Assembly: GCF_019977355.1 (NCBI RefSeq)
Contig: NZ_AP024655.1
Span: forward strand, 2,976,001-3,040,000
Length of the DNA: 64,000 nucleotides
Direction of reading: 5' to 3'
DNA from: Arthrobacter sp. NicSoilB8
GTDB lineage: Bacteria; Actinomycetota; Actinomycetes; Actinomycetales; Micrococcaceae
Of the stretch, positions 26,761 to 35,875 are shown one piece after another. Numbering within the stretch: position 1 is the first letter of the stretch; each line of letters starts with the position of its first letter. A model generated the notes under the pieces. The model saw only the letters and a list, made by a program, of their open reading frames with translations. It ran no database searches and had not been told where the DNA came from. A program made the translations under genes and the position numbers.

Positions 26761-28155
26761 CTAGAACTTCACAGCTGCGGGATCATCGCTCGGCGTGGCC
26801 TCGGCGGCTGCTGCTTCCTCGGAAGCTTCTTCCTCAACGGACTCGGCGGCCGGAGCAGCCTCGTCGCCGGGGCGGACGAAGTCGCTGAGGTCAACCTTGT
26901 TGCCCTCGGAGTCCGTAACCTCGGCCTGGCCCAGGACGACGGCCAGCGCCTTGCGGCGGCGGACCTCCGAAACCATCATGGGAACCTGGCCGCTCTGGTC
27001 GATGATCTGGGCGAACTGGTTCGGGTCCATGCCGTACTGGCTGGCGGTGGTGACGATGTAGTCGATCAGCTCGTTCTGGCTGACGTTGACTTCTTCCTTC
27101 TCGGCAATCGCGTCAAGGATGATCTCGTTCTGGAAAGCGCGCTCGGTGTTGGCCTTGACCTCGGCGCGGTGCTCCTCGGTGTCGTGCTCGCCTTCACCGT
27201 GGGCGTTCTCGGCGCTGAAGTGCTGCTCCAGCTGCTCTTCGACGATCGATTCCGGGACGGGAACCGCGACGAGCTCAACGAGCTTGTCCAGGACCTTGTC
27301 GCGGGCCTCAACGCCCTGCTCCACAACCTTGGACTCGGCGGCCTGCTTGGCGAGGTCCTCGCGGAGCTCGGCGAGGGTGTCGAATTCGCTGGCGAGCTGG
27401 GCGAAGTCGTCGTCGGCGACGGGGAGCTCGCGCTCCTTGACGGCCTTGACGGTGACCTTGACCTGAGCGGATTCGCCGGCGTGGTCGCCGCCCACCAGGG
27501 TGGTGTCGAAGATGGCGTCCTCGTCGGCGCTGAGGCCGGTGACGGCCTCATCGAGGCCTTCGAGCATGGTGCCGGCGCCAACCTGGTAGGACAGGCCGGC
27601 TGCGGAGTCGACCTCTGCGCCGTCGATCGAGGCAGCGATGTCGATGGTGAGGAAGTCACCATCGGCGGCGGGGCGGTCGACGGACTTCAGGGTGCCGAAG
27701 CGGCCGCGGAGCTCGTCCAGGGCCTTGTCGACGTCGGCGTCGGAGGACTCAGCGGCGGCCACCTCAACCTTGATGCCGGCGTAGTCGGGCAGTTCGATCT
27801 CCGGGCGGACGTCAACCTCGGCGTGGAACTTGAGCTCCCCGTCGGTGGCGGACGGGTCCGGAACCTCGGTGATCTCAACCTCGGGACGGCTCAGCGGGCG
27901 GATGCCGGTTTCCTGCACGGCGGCCTGGTACCAGCCGTTGAGGCCTTCGTTGATGGCCGTCTCCAGGACGTAGCCGCGGCCAACGCGCTGGTCAATGAGC
28001 TTGGAGGGGACTTTGCCCTTGCGGAAACCGGGGACCTGGATCTGCGAAGCAACAGTCTTGTATGCCTCTGCGATGCTGGGCTTCAATTCCTCAAAGGGGA
28101 CCTCAACATTGAGCTTGACCCGCGTGGGGGTGAGGTTCTCGACAGCGCTCTTCAC
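26761..28155 (-). CDS. tig: Trigger factor
   Basis: Ribosome-associated chaperone and peptidyl-prolyl isomerase, 464 residues. The ribosome-binding signature is GFRKGKVP in the N-terminal domain; the FKBP-type PPIase domain (about 150-245) and the long helical C-terminal chaperone arms follow. The last 35 residues are an acidic Ala/Glu tail ([13 protein letters not shown]), common in actinobacterial forms. The gene lies upstream of clpP1P2-clpX on the same strand, a frequent bacterial arrangement, but a strong terminator separates them here. tRNA-Pro lies 68 bases upstream on the same strand. Confidence 0.97.
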   Translation of the reverse strand: MKSAVENLTPTRVKLNVEVPFEELKPSIAEAYKTVASQIQVPGFRKGKVPSKLIDQRVGRGYVLETAINEGLNGWYQAAVQETGIRPLSRPEVEITEVPDPSATDGELKFHAEVDVRPEIELPDYAGIKVEVAAAESSDADVDKALDELRGRFGTLKSVDRPAADGDFLTIDIAASIDGAEVDSAAGLSYQVGAGTMLEGLDEAVTGLSADEDAIFDTTLVGGDHAGESAQVKVTVKAVKERELPVADDDFAQLASEFDTLAELREDLAKQAAESKVVEQGVEARDKVLDKLVELVAVPVPESIVEEQLEQHFSAENAHGEGEHDTEEHRAEVKANTERAFQNEIILDAIAEKEEVNVSQNELIDYIVTTASQYGMDPNQFAQIIDQSGQVPMMVSEVRRRKALAVVLGQAEVTDSEGNKVDLSDFVRPGDEAAPAAESVEEEASEEAAAAEATPSDDPAAVKF

Positions 28156-28222
28156 AGTCTAAGTACTCCTGGTGTGGGGGGATGGGGTTCTGCATTGCCA
28201 CGTGCTGGCAGTGCTTGCAGAG

Positions 28223-28297
28223 TCGGGGTGACAGGATTTGAACCTGCGACTTCCTGCTCCCAAAGCAGGCGCTCTAGCCAAGCTGAGCTACACCCCG
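28223..28297 (-). tRNA. tRNA-Pro (anticodon TGG)
   Basis: Cloverleaf read on the minus strand: acceptor CGGGGTG with CACCCCG, D-arm AGCTCAGCTTGGCTAGAGC, anticodon arm CCTGC-TTTGGGA-GCAGG with TGG in the loop, and T-arm CAGGTTCAAATCCTG. CCA is not encoded. It sits just upstream of tig. Confidence 0.97.
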
Positions 28298-28454
28298 TAA
28301 GTGCACAGAACAGTCTACGGTCATACTGTGCCAATTTGCACATTTGACACCGGGGCCCTGCATTAGGTTTAGTTGTATCCGGCTTGAACAGCCGCCCGGA
28401 AGTTTTGCTGGAAATGCTCTTGCTGTCGCAAGACTAAAAATCCGGCATCACCCT

Positions 28455-28528
28455 GGGGACGTAGCTTAATGGTAAAGCCTCAGTCTTCCAAACTGATTAC
28501 GCGGGTTCGATTCCCGTCGTCCCCTCCA
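28455..28528 (+). tRNA. tRNA-Gly (anticodon TCC)
   Basis: Acceptor GGGGACG pairs with CGTCCCC; the anticodon arm is TCAGT-CTTCCAA-ACTGA with TCC; the T-arm is GCGGGTTCGATTCCCGT. The 3' CCA is encoded. A classic terminator follows 20 bases later, so it appears to be a single-gene transcript. Confidence 0.97.
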
Positions 28529-28547
28529 CAACAGCCGCGAGGCAACA

Positions 28548-28575
28548 AAAAAGCCCCTCTCCGGAGGGGCTTTTT
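28548..28575 (+). terminator. Intrinsic terminator after tRNA-Gly
   Basis: 12-bp stem AAAAAGCCCCTC / GAGGGGCTTTTT with loop TCCG, A-run before and T-run after. Being A/T symmetric it can work in both directions, also for the minus-strand Nei/RpiB unit. Confidence 0.96.
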
Positions 28576-28697
28576 CATGCGCTTTTCCTGCACTTTTCCT
28601 GGGATTCCGGGCGTCCTTCCTCTTTCTCAGGCCCCGCCCCCATGATCGGCATCCGTGCCTGCCCACATGACTGATTGATGCCGCGGAACATGCCGGC

Positions 28698-29642
28698 TCA
28701 GGCCTGCTGGCATTGCGGGCACCAGTACAGTTTCCGCGCCGCCAGCTCCGTGAGCGCCACGGGGGTCCCGCAGTCCCGGCAGTCCAGGCCGTGCCGTCGG
28801 TAGACGAAGTGCGCCTCCTGCGGTTCCGGAAGCACGCCGGCCGGCGGGCCCGGGTAGCCGGTCCAGTACTGCGGCGGCGTCGTAATAATCCGGCCGTCCC
28901 GGACGCCGTCGGACATCATGGCCGCGGTGTCGTCCCAAAGCCGGCGCGCGGCCTCCGGAGACAGTCCGGCCCCGGGGAGCCAGGGGTTCAGGCGCTGCCT
29001 GAACAGCAGTTCGGCACGGTAGACGTTCCCGACGCCGGCAATCACCTTTTGGTCCATGAGCAGGGTCGCGACGGGCGTGCGTCTTCGGCCCAGGGCGGCG
29101 GCGAAGGCGTCCCGGTCCCCGGGCAGGTTGCGCAGCGGGTCCGGACCCAGGCGGGCCAGGACTGCCGCCGCATCGGCCCCCGTGATCGCCGCACACGTGG
29201 TGGCGCCGCGCAGATCCGCCCAGCCATGTCCGCTCACCAGGCGCACGCGGACGGCGCCCACGGGTGCCGGCGGCCCCGCATATGCAGGGGAAGCCGCCGA
29301 TGTGGCGGCACGCACGGCCCCGGCGGGTTCGGCGTCGTCGTCAAACATTTCCCGCTCCCCCACCTTCCGGGGTGCGCCGATGCTGGACGAGCCGCGGAAG
29401 GTGGCATCCCCGCCGAAATCCCAGGCGCCGTAGAGGCCGAGGTGGACGTGCAGGACCACGCCGTGGTCGAACTCGAGGAACAGATGCTTTCCGTGGGCGG
29501 TCGCGGCCTCCATGACGTGGCCGTCCAGCAGGGCGGCGCCGGGCGCGAACCGTCCCTGCGGGCTCGAGACGCTCAGCCTCTCCCCGGTGAAAACGTCACC
29601 GAACTGGCGCGCCAGCCGGTGGACGGAGTGCCCTTCCGGCAC
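28698..29642 (-). CDS. Fpg/Nei family DNA glycosylase (endonuclease VIII-like)
   Basis: Base-excision-repair glycosylase/AP lyase, 314 residues. Pro2-Glu3 (start VPEGHSVHRLA) provide the nucleophile and acid; the H2TH segment reads QKVIAGVGNVYRAE; the C-terminal zinc finger has CRDC and CPQC. The PEGH start and the shape of the N-terminal domain favour the Nei side over Fpg (MutM). An insertion of about 35 low-complexity residues (Asp, Ala, Pro-rich) sits between the two domains. GTG 29642 overlaps the rpiB stop by one base (TAGTG), so translation is coupled to rpiB. Confidence 0.92.
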   Translation of the reverse strand: MPEGHSVHRLARQFGDVFTGERLSVSSPQGRFAPGAALLDGHVMEAATAHGKHLFLEFDHGVVLHVHLGLYGAWDFGGDATFRGSSSIGAPRKVGEREMFDDDAEPAGAVRAATSAASPAYAGPPAPVGAVRVRLVSGHGWADLRGATTCAAITGADAAAVLARLGPDPLRNLPGDRDAFAAALGRRRTPVATLLMDQKVIAGVGNVYRAELLFRQRLNPWLPGAGLSPEAARRLWDDTAAMMSDGVRDGRIITTPPQYWTGYPGPPAGVLPEPQEAHFVYRRHGLDCRDCGTPVALTELAARKLYWCPQCQQA

Positions 29643-30133
29643 TACTCAACAACCTCGCCGGTGCGCTCGTAGGTGGCGATCTTGCCGATCCGGCGGACGT
29701 GGCGTTCGTCGTTGCTGAACGGCTCCGTGAGGAAGGCCTCAATGATGGCGGTTGCTTCGTCCACGCTGTGCTGGCGGCCGCCGACGGCAACCACATTGGC
29801 ATCGTTGTGTTCGCGGGCGAGCTGCGCCGTGGACAGGTTCCAGGCCAGCGCGGCGCGCACGCCCTTGACCTTGTTGGCGGCGATCTGCTCGCCGTTACCG
29901 GAGCCGCCGAGGACGATGCCCAGGGCGTGGGTGCCGGCTTCCTGGTCAGCGACGACGGCGAGGGCGGCGTTGATGCAGAACGACGGGTAGTCATCCAGGG
30001 CGTCGTAGACCTTGGGCCCGTGGTCCACCACCTCATACCCCTTGGCGCTGAGGTGGCTGACGAGGTGGGCGCTGAGCTCCATGCCGGCGTGGTCGGTGGC
30101 AATGTGCACGCGCGGGAAGTCAGAAGTGGTCAC
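29642..30133 (-). CDS. rpiB: Ribose-5-phosphate isomerase B
   Basis: Pentose-phosphate-pathway isomerase of about 163 residues, with VHIATDHAGMELSAHL at the start, the GIVLGGSGNGEQIAANKV phosphate loop, and the REHNDANVVAVGGR segment with the catalytic-site residues. The SGNG motif (Ser in place of the catalytic Cys of the E. coli enzyme) fits the actinobacterial RpiB subgroup. GTG 30133 was chosen because the upstream frame extension is Pro/Arg-rich and non-conserved; ACGGAA precedes it. The stop overlaps the glycosylase start. Confidence 0.94.
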   Translation of the reverse strand: MTTSDFPRVHIATDHAGMELSAHLVSHLSAKGYEVVDHGPKVYDALDDYPSFCINAALAVVADQEAGTHALGIVLGGSGNGEQIAANKVKGVRAALAWNLSTAQLAREHNDANVVAVGGRQHSVDEATAIIEAFLTEPFSNDERHVRRIGKIATYERTGEVVE

Positions 30134-30255
30134 GGCGATTCCGTTCAGTTGCGGCGCCGGGCGGCGGCCGGGGGCGGTTGGGGGCTGGTCCAAGCCTACT
30201 AGGCCGGGTCTTCCGGGAAGGTGCCGCACGGGACCCGGCTCCCCACCGGGCTGTC

Positions 30256-30314
30256 GTGTTACATGCCCGTGTTACACGCCTGTGTTACACGGCGGGTGTC
30301 ACACAGCGGGTGTC
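30256..30314. repeat. 13-bp periodic GTGTTACAC repeats
   Basis: GTGTTACAT, GTGTTACAC, GTGTTACAC and GTGTCACAC begin at 30256, 30269, 30282 and 30296, a spacing of 13, 13 and 14 bases. Each unit is itself nearly palindromic. The array lies in the gap upstream of rpiB and its last copies run into the 3' end of the DUF1648 gene (stop at 30299). Confidence 0.85.
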
Positions 30315-31300
30315 TCCCCGTTCCGCCGGGCCCTGGCCGCCACCCGGGAAAGGGTGCGGGCAAGGTTGTCCGCCGAGACCGCGGTTCCGCTGCTGACCGC
30401 CAGACGGCGCCCGTCCGCGCGGTCGATGACCACGGCGGGGCCGCTGCTGACCAGCAGAGCCGTGGTGTTGCCGTGGATCCGGTATCCCCACCCGCCGTAG
30501 TCCCCGGCCCTGACGTCCCGAGGCGTGGCGGCGTCGATGGCCGCAGCCGGAACGTCCATGACCCGGACGAACCCGGCCGCGAAGACCCGCAGCCCGCTGC
30601 GGTCAACGCTGATCCGGGCAAACAGGAACGCCGCAGCCAGCAATCCGACGGTCACCAGGAGCACGGCCAGCCAGGGTACGGCAATGGTGAGGAGGGCGGA
30701 GGGCAGGAGCGTGGCAATGCCGAGCATGACGAAGATCGAGCTGCGGGCGTGGACCCAGAGCCTGACGCTGTCCCGGGCCAGGTCCGGGTCCTGTTCGCGT
30801 TCGAGGGCCTGCCGCATGGCGAGGTCGTCATCGACAGACCAGCGCTCGTCGGCCTTGAAGACAAAGCCCATGACGAAGCCCAGGCCGACGGCCGCGCCGC
30901 TGCCGAGCGCCAGGACGGAGGCATCCACGTGGGATCCCCGCGCGTCGGACAGTCCCAGCTGGCCCACGAGCATGGCGGCGAGGACGGTGGTGACGAAGAG
31001 GCTCATGGACAAGCCGGCGCCCATCATGATGCGGCGCATCATCGCCGGCCGGGACAGCGGCACGGCTTGGAGCAGCACCGCCCAGCCGACCACCACGATC
31101 AGCGCGGCACCGGCCCCCGTGACCGCGGCGAACGGCGCGAAGTCGGCGGCACCGGCGTCGGTCCAGCGGACGGCCAGCGGCTCGGGCAGATCAGGCCGCA
31201 CCAGAAAGGCACACACCACGAATCCGGCCGCCAGCATCAGGGGGAATCCGATGGCAAAGCGCAGCGCCCTGACATCGACTGAGTCCCGGAACTTTCCCAT
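30299..31300 (-). CDS. DUF1648 domain-containing membrane protein
   Basis: A 333-residue protein. The N-terminal DUF1648 region (RFAIGFPLMLAAGFVVCAFL with LPEPLAVRWTDAGAADFAP) is followed by about five to six more hydrophobic segments and a C-terminal soluble domain (about 235-320) with a PH-like strand pattern (RISVDRSGLRVFAAGFVRV). No enzymatic motif is visible and the family has no assigned function. TAGCGT (complement of 31307-31312) lies six bases before ATG 31300, so a leaderless mRNA is likely. Same strand as rpiB and nei, about 165 bases upstream of rpiB. Confidence 0.85.
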   Translation of the reverse strand: MGKFRDSVDVRALRFAIGFPLMLAAGFVVCAFLVRPDLPEPLAVRWTDAGAADFAPFAAVTGAGAALIVVVGWAVLLQAVPLSRPAMMRRIMMGAGLSMSLFVTTVLAAMLVGQLGLSDARGSHVDASVLALGSGAAVGLGFVMGFVFKADERWSVDDDLAMRQALEREQDPDLARDSVRLWVHARSSIFVMLGIATLLPSALLTIAVPWLAVLLVTVGLLAAAFLFARISVDRSGLRVFAAGFVRVMDVPAAAIDAATPRDVRAGDYGGWGYRIHGNTTALLVSSGPAVVIDRADGRRLAVSSGTAVSADNLARTLSRVAARARRNGETPAV

Positions 31301-31565
31301 GCTCCAACGCTACCCCCGGCAGCACGTGCCGCGATCCGGTAGTGCGGCGGGCCTGCACCTCGGCGGGCCGGCGGTGCGGCGGGCCTGCCAGTTGCGGGAC
31401 GGGCTGCCCCTGGCCGGAGCTGCGAACCCGTGGCCGGAGACGTCGCGGCGCAAGACTTTGTGGGCGGGCTGACTTGCCACGGGCCGGTGTCGTGAAAGAA
31501 TAATTTCACAGTATCGCCGGCGGCTGCGGCCGGCCGGCAGTATCCGACTTCTTCTGGAGGCCCCC

Positions 31566-34130
31566 TTGCCCGGTATGAATCTGACCCGCGCCGAAGCCCG
31601 CGAGCGCGCCGCCCTGATCGACGTCGAGTCCTACGACGTCAGCCTGGACCTGACGCGCGGCGAGAAGGTCTTCGGATCCACCACGGCCGTGAAGTTCAGC
31701 GCCAAGCCGGGGTCTTCGACCTTCATCGACGCCGTGACGCACGCCGTGCACAGCGTCAGCCTTAACGGCCGGGAGCTCGATCCGGCCGAGGTCTCCGACG
31801 GCGTACGTATTCAGCTGCCCGATCTGGAGGCCGAGAACCACCTTCTCGTCATCGCCGATGCGCCGTACATGAACACCGGCGAGGGCCTGCACCGCTTCGT
31901 GGACCCGGTGGACAACGAGGTCTACCTGTACACCCAGTTCGAGGTCCCGGATTCGCGGCGCATGTTCGCCGTGTTCGAACAGCCCGACCTCAAGGCGAGC
32001 TTCACGTTTACCGTCACTGCCCCCTCGCACTGGGACGTCGTCTCCAACTCCCCCACCCCGGTGCCCGTGGAGACCATCCCCGGCCACGACGGCGGCGCCC
32101 GCTCCGTCTGGGAGTTCACGCCCACCCCGCGGCTCTCGTCCTATGTCACGGCGCTGATCGCCGGGCCGTACCAGTCGGTCCGCAGCGAGGTCACGTCGGC
32201 GCAGGGCAAGGTCACGCCGCTGGGCATCTTCGCCCGCAAGTCGCTCATGCAGTACCTCGATGCGGACAACATCTTCGAACTCACCCGGCAGGGCTTCGAG
32301 TTCTTCGAGGCCCAGTTCGGCTGCCCGTACCCGTTCGAGAAGTACGACCAGCTCTTCGTGCCGGAGTTCAACGCCGGCGCCATGGAGAACGCCGGGGCAG
32401 TGACCATCCTGGAGGGCTATGTCTTCCGCGGCAAGGTCACGGACGCGCAGGTGGAACGGCGGGCCATCACGGTGCTGCACGAGCTCGCGCACATGTGGTT
32501 CGGTGACCTCGTGACGATGCGCTGGTGGAACGACCTCTGGCTCAACGAGTCCTTCGCCGAGTACATGTCCCACCTGGCCGCCGTCGAGAACACCGAGTTT
32601 GACCACGCCTGGACCACGTTCGCCTCCATGGAGAAGTCCTGGGCCTACCGGCAGGACCAGCTGCCCACGACGCACCCGATTTTCGCCGAGATCAACGACC
32701 TGCAGGACGTCGAGGTGAACTTCGACGGCATCACCTACGCCAAGGGCGCCTCGGTGCTTCGCCAGCTCGTCGCCTGGGTGGGCCCGGAGGAATTCATGTC
32801 CGGCGTGCGCGAGTACTTCAGCAAGCACGCCTGGCAGAACACCGAGCTCAGCGACCTCATGGCCGAACTCGAGAAGGCCAGCGGCCGCGACCTCGAAAAG
32901 TGGGGGCAGCTCTGGCTGGAGACCGCCGGCGTCAACACTTTGACTCCGGAAATCTCGGCGGACGCGGACGGCACCATCGGCTCGTTTGCCATCGTGCAGT
33001 CGGCGATCGAGAGCGAGCCGACACTCCGGCCGCACCGCCTCGCCGTCGGGTTCTACAACCTCAACGGCGCCGGCAAGCTGGAGCGCGTGCACCGCGTGGA
33101 GCTCGACGTCGACGGCGAGCGCACCGAGGTACCGGCCCTGGCCGGCCTTGCCAGGCCCGACCTCATCCTGCTCAATGACGACGACCTCGCCTACGCCAAG
33201 GTCCGGCTGGACCCGGCGTCCCTCGTCACCGCAACGGCCCACCTGAAGGACTTCAGCCAGAGCCTCCCGCGCACCCTCGTGTGGGGTTCGGCATGGGACG
33301 GGGCACGCGACGGTGAAACCCCGGCCCGCGGCTACGTCGACCTGATCCTCGCCAACATTGCCGAGGAATCCGATTCCTCCGTCATTCTGGTCCAGCTTCG
33401 GCAGCTCGCCACCACGCTGACCTTCTACGTGGCCGAGGAGCACCAGGAAGCCACCACCGTGGCCGCGGCCGACACGCTCTGGGACCTCGCCTCGGCGGTT
33501 GCCGCCGGCTCCGACGCCCAGCTGCAGTTCGTGAAGTCCTACGCCTTGCTGGCCCGCAGCGCCGGGCAGCTGGACACGGTGGCCGGGCTGCTGGACGGCT
33601 CGCGCGTCCTCGACGGGCTGACCGTGGACCAGGACTTGCGGTGGGAGCTGCTGACATCCCTCGTGGCCGGCGGGCGCGCCGGACAGGAGGGGATCGAGGA
33701 GGAACTGGCGCACGACAACACTTCAACCGGCCAGAACGCGGCGGCCCTCGCGAAGGCGGCCATCCCCACGCCCGAGGCGAAGGCCGAGGCCTGGGAATCC
33801 ATTGTGGTCAAGGGCGATCTGTCCAACGCCCTGCAGGGCTCCGCGGTGACCGGCTTCACCCGGGTCCTGGACACCTCCCTCCTGGAGCCGTACGCCGAGA
33901 AGTACTTCGAGTCCGTCCCGGGGATCGTGGCCAACCGCACGCACGCGCTGGCCCAGCAGATCGTCGTCGGGCTGTACCCGGCCCAGCTGACCACGCAGGC
34001 CACCGTGGACCGCACGGATGAGTTCCTGGCCTCGCTGCCGGAGGACAGCTCCGCTCTGCGCCGGATGATGCTGGAAAACCGCGACGGCGTGGTCCGCGCC
34101 CTGCGGGCCCGCCAGGCCGACGTCGGCTAG
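31566..34130 (+). CDS. pepN: Aminopeptidase N
   Basis: M1-family zinc aminopeptidase, about 854 residues, releasing N-terminal amino acids from peptides. GAMENAG (about residue 272) holds the N-terminus of the substrate; the zinc site is HELAHMW (about 305) with the downstream Glu in NESFAEY. The C-terminal ERAP1-like helical domain is present. Start choice: TTG 31566 has GGAGG five bases before it, while ATG 31575 would have 14, so TTG initiation (LPGMNLTRAEA) is preferred. Cytosolic; no signal peptide. Works with Map and Def elsewhere in the window in peptide turnover. Confidence 0.96.
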   Translation: MPGMNLTRAEARERAALIDVESYDVSLDLTRGEKVFGSTTAVKFSAKPGSSTFIDAVTHAVHSVSLNGRELDPAEVSDGVRIQLPDLEAENHLLVIADAPYMNTGEGLHRFVDPVDNEVYLYTQFEVPDSRRMFAVFEQPDLKASFTFTVTAPSHWDVVSNSPTPVPVETIPGHDGGARSVWEFTPTPRLSSYVTALIAGPYQSVRSEVTSAQGKVTPLGIFARKSLMQYLDADNIFELTRQGFEFFEAQFGCPYPFEKYDQLFVPEFNAGAMENAGAVTILEGYVFRGKVTDAQVERRAITVLHELAHMWFGDLVTMRWWNDLWLNESFAEYMSHLAAVENTEFDHAWTTFASMEKSWAYRQDQLPTTHPIFAEINDLQDVEVNFDGITYAKGASVLRQLVAWVGPEEFMSGVREYFSKHAWQNTELSDLMAELEKASGRDLEKWGQLWLETAGVNTLTPEISADADGTIGSFAIVQSAIESEPTLRPHRLAVGFYNLNGAGKLERVHRVELDVDGERTEVPALAGLARPDLILLNDDDLAYAKVRLDPASLVTATAHLKDFSQSLPRTLVWGSAWDGARDGETPARGYVDLILANIAEESDSSVILVQLRQLATTLTFYVAEEHQEATTVAAADTLWDLASAVAAGSDAQLQFVKSYALLARSAGQLDTVAGLLDGSRVLDGLTVDQDLRWELLTSLVAGGRAGQEGIEEELAHDNTSTGQNAAALAKAAIPTPEAKAEAWESIVVKGDLSNALQGSAVTGFTRVLDTSLLEPYAEKYFESVPGIVANRTHALAQQIVVGLYPAQLTTQATVDRTDEFLASLPEDSSALRRMMLENRDGVVRALRARQADVG

Positions 34131-34161
34131 GACACTCCCCCGACGCCCGATAGGACGCCCT

Positions 34162-34227
34162 CCCAACTAGCTACCAGCAGGGGCCGTTTTGGACCCCCAT
34201 AACGGCCTTTGCTGCGAGCCAGTTGGG
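34162..34227. repeat. Long imperfect palindrome between pepN and osmC-like gene
   Basis: Nested complementary blocks form one extended hairpin: CCCAACT/AGTTGGG outermost, then GCT/AGC, AGCA/TGCT and GGCCGTT/AACGGCC, with a loop near TTGGACCCCCAT. Total about 21 paired bases with small bulges. It ends 13 bases before the -10 of the next gene, so it may also end pepN transcription. Confidence 0.8.
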
Positions 34228-34252
34228 CGGGGACGTGTCCTAGGCTGGAGTC

Positions 34253-34738
34253 ATGAGCCTAGACGAACACCGCTATGCGCTAACTGTCCGCTGGACCGGG
34301 AACCTCGGGGCCGGGACCTCTTCGTATCGCGGGTATTCCCGGGACCACGACGTCGAGATCCCCGGACTGCCGGTGCTGCGCGGCTCGGCTGATCCGACCT
34401 TCCACGGGGACCGCCAGCGCTACAACCCCGAGCAGCTGCTCCTGGCCGCGCTTTCGCAGTGCCACATGCTCTCCTTCCTGCACGTGGCCGTGAAGCACGG
34501 CGTGGTGGTGACGGCCTACCAGGACCGGGCCGAGGGGCTGATGCGGACCAACCGGGACGGCAGCGGGCAATTTGAGTCCGTCACGCTGAAGCCCCGTGTC
34601 ACGGTGGCGGAGCCGGTGGCCCCGGGCGTCCTGGCGGAGCTCCACACCGAGGCAAACAAGGTCTGCTTTATCGCCCGCAGCGTCAACTTCCCGGTGCTGC
34701 ACGAGCCCACGGCAGCGGTGGAGCCTCAGGCCGGCTGA
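34253..34738 (+). CDS. OsmC family peroxiredoxin-like protein
   Basis: A 161-residue OsmC/Ohr-fold protein with the two family cysteines, Cys70 in LSQCHMLSF and Cys138 in NKVCFIARS, so thiol-dependent hydroperoxide reduction is expected. Closer to the OsmC/YhfA group than to Ohr by its start (HRYALTVRWTGN); subgroup is inference. TAGGCT (34241-34246) ends six bases before ATG 34253, a leaderless signal. The 3' end overlaps the convergent epimerase gene by 13 bases. Confidence 0.93.
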   Translation: MSLDEHRYALTVRWTGNLGAGTSSYRGYSRDHDVEIPGLPVLRGSADPTFHGDRQRYNPEQLLLAALSQCHMLSFLHVAVKHGVVVTAYQDRAEGLMRTNRDGSGQFESVTLKPRVTVAEPVAPGVLAELHTEANKVCFIARSVNFPVLHEPTAAVEPQAG

Positions 34739-35739
34739 TCCCTGAAAGCGGCCAGGACCGTCCGCTCCTTTTCCGGCCCCAGGCCCGCCTTGCGCTCCCG
34801 GGTCAGACCGCGACGGCGTTCGTCCTCGAGAGTGTCGTGCAGTGTCTGCGTCCAGGGCCGCAGCGACAGTCCTGCCGCGAGGGCGGCGCTGTTGCTCCGG
34901 GCGGCGAAGCCGTCGTGGCCGGGCGGCAGCCACAGCGGCAGCGAATCAGGGCCCGCCCAGTAGTTCACGCCGTGCCCTGCCAGCCAGTCCCCGGGGACGG
35001 CCACCACCGTGGCCTTCGCGCCGGTGAGCCGCCGGCAGGCCTCCAGATAGGCGGCAAACGGCACGATCTCGCCGACGGCGTTCAGTGCCCCGGTGACGCG
35101 GGTCTCCGCCGCGGCCACCACCCAGGCCGCGAGGTCGCGGACGTCGATGACCTGGGTGGGGTCGGCAGGGATGTCCGGGACCAGGACGGGACCGTCATCC
35201 CGGGCGAAGCGGGCCGGCCAGTATCCGTAGCGGTCCGAGCCGTCGCCGGGTCCGCCGATCAGCCCGGCGCGGCAGAGGTGCGCCTTGTCCCGTGCCAGCC
35301 CGAGCGCCCAGTGTTCTATCGCGGACTTTGCTTCGCCGTAGTTTTCCATCGTCAGTTCCGTGCCCGGAGCCAGCGGCGGAAGCACCGGCGCATCTTCGGC
35401 CGCGCCGGCAACCGAATGGTCCGCGTAGACCGAGCAGCTGGAGATGACGGTCCAATGCCGGGCCGTTCCCGCCAGCACTTCGAGCGCCTCGCGGGCCTGG
35501 ACGGGATCCCGCGAAACGTCGATCACGGCGTCCCATCGCGCCGGGCCTGAAGGTCCCGCGGCCACCGGCGCATAGGCGGCCGTCCCCTGCGAGCGGTCCG
35601 CCCGCACCCACGTGGCTCCGGCGGGCGGGCCGGCGAGGGTCCCGCGGGCCAGGCAGGTGACATCATGCCCGGCCATGATGGCCCACCGGGCTATTTCGGC
35701 AGAGAGGAAGGCCGTACCGCCAAGGACCAGGATGCGCAT
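34726..35739 (-). CDS. NAD-dependent epimerase/dehydratase family protein
   Basis: Extended-SDR protein of about 337 residues. MRILVLGGTAFLSAEIAR gives the glycine-rich cofactor motif (GGTxFLS, a variant typical of the atypical SDR/isoflavone-reductase-like proteins in actinobacteria). WTVISSCSVYADHS carries the Ser strand and ENYGEAKSAIEHW the YxxxK site. Substrate unknown. ATG 35739 was preferred over GTG 35748; TACCGT lies seven bases before the ATG, so initiation is probably leaderless. Divergent from the MscS gene. Confidence 0.88.
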   Translation of the reverse strand: MRILVLGGTAFLSAEIARWAIMAGHDVTCLARGTLAGPPAGATWVRADRSQGTAAYAPVAAGPSGPARWDAVIDVSRDPVQAREALEVLAGTARHWTVISSCSVYADHSVAGAAEDAPVLPPLAPGTELTMENYGEAKSAIEHWALGLARDKAHLCRAGLIGGPGDGSDRYGYWPARFARDDGPVLVPDIPADPTQVIDVRDLAAWVVAAAETRVTGALNAVGEIVPFAAYLEACRRLTGAKATVVAVPGDWLAGHGVNYWAGPDSLPLWLPPGHDGFAARSNSAALAAGLSLRPWTQTLHDTLEDERRRGLTRERKAGLGPEKERTVLAAFRDQPA

Positions 35740-35875
35740 GGGTGCCACGGTACGGCGCTAATGTTGAAAGAGAACAGAGCGTTATGCGGCCGGCGAACGC
35801 CAGCAGGTTGCTAACAGCAGCCCCAGGGCAAACAACAGCCCCGCAGGAAACAGCATCAAGGAGCAAGCCACACCG

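Noticed and set aside
30256..30314. CRISPR-like array in the periodic GTGTTACAC repeats
   Set aside because: Units are 9 bp with 4-5 bp between them, too short for repeats and spacers, and there are no cas genes.
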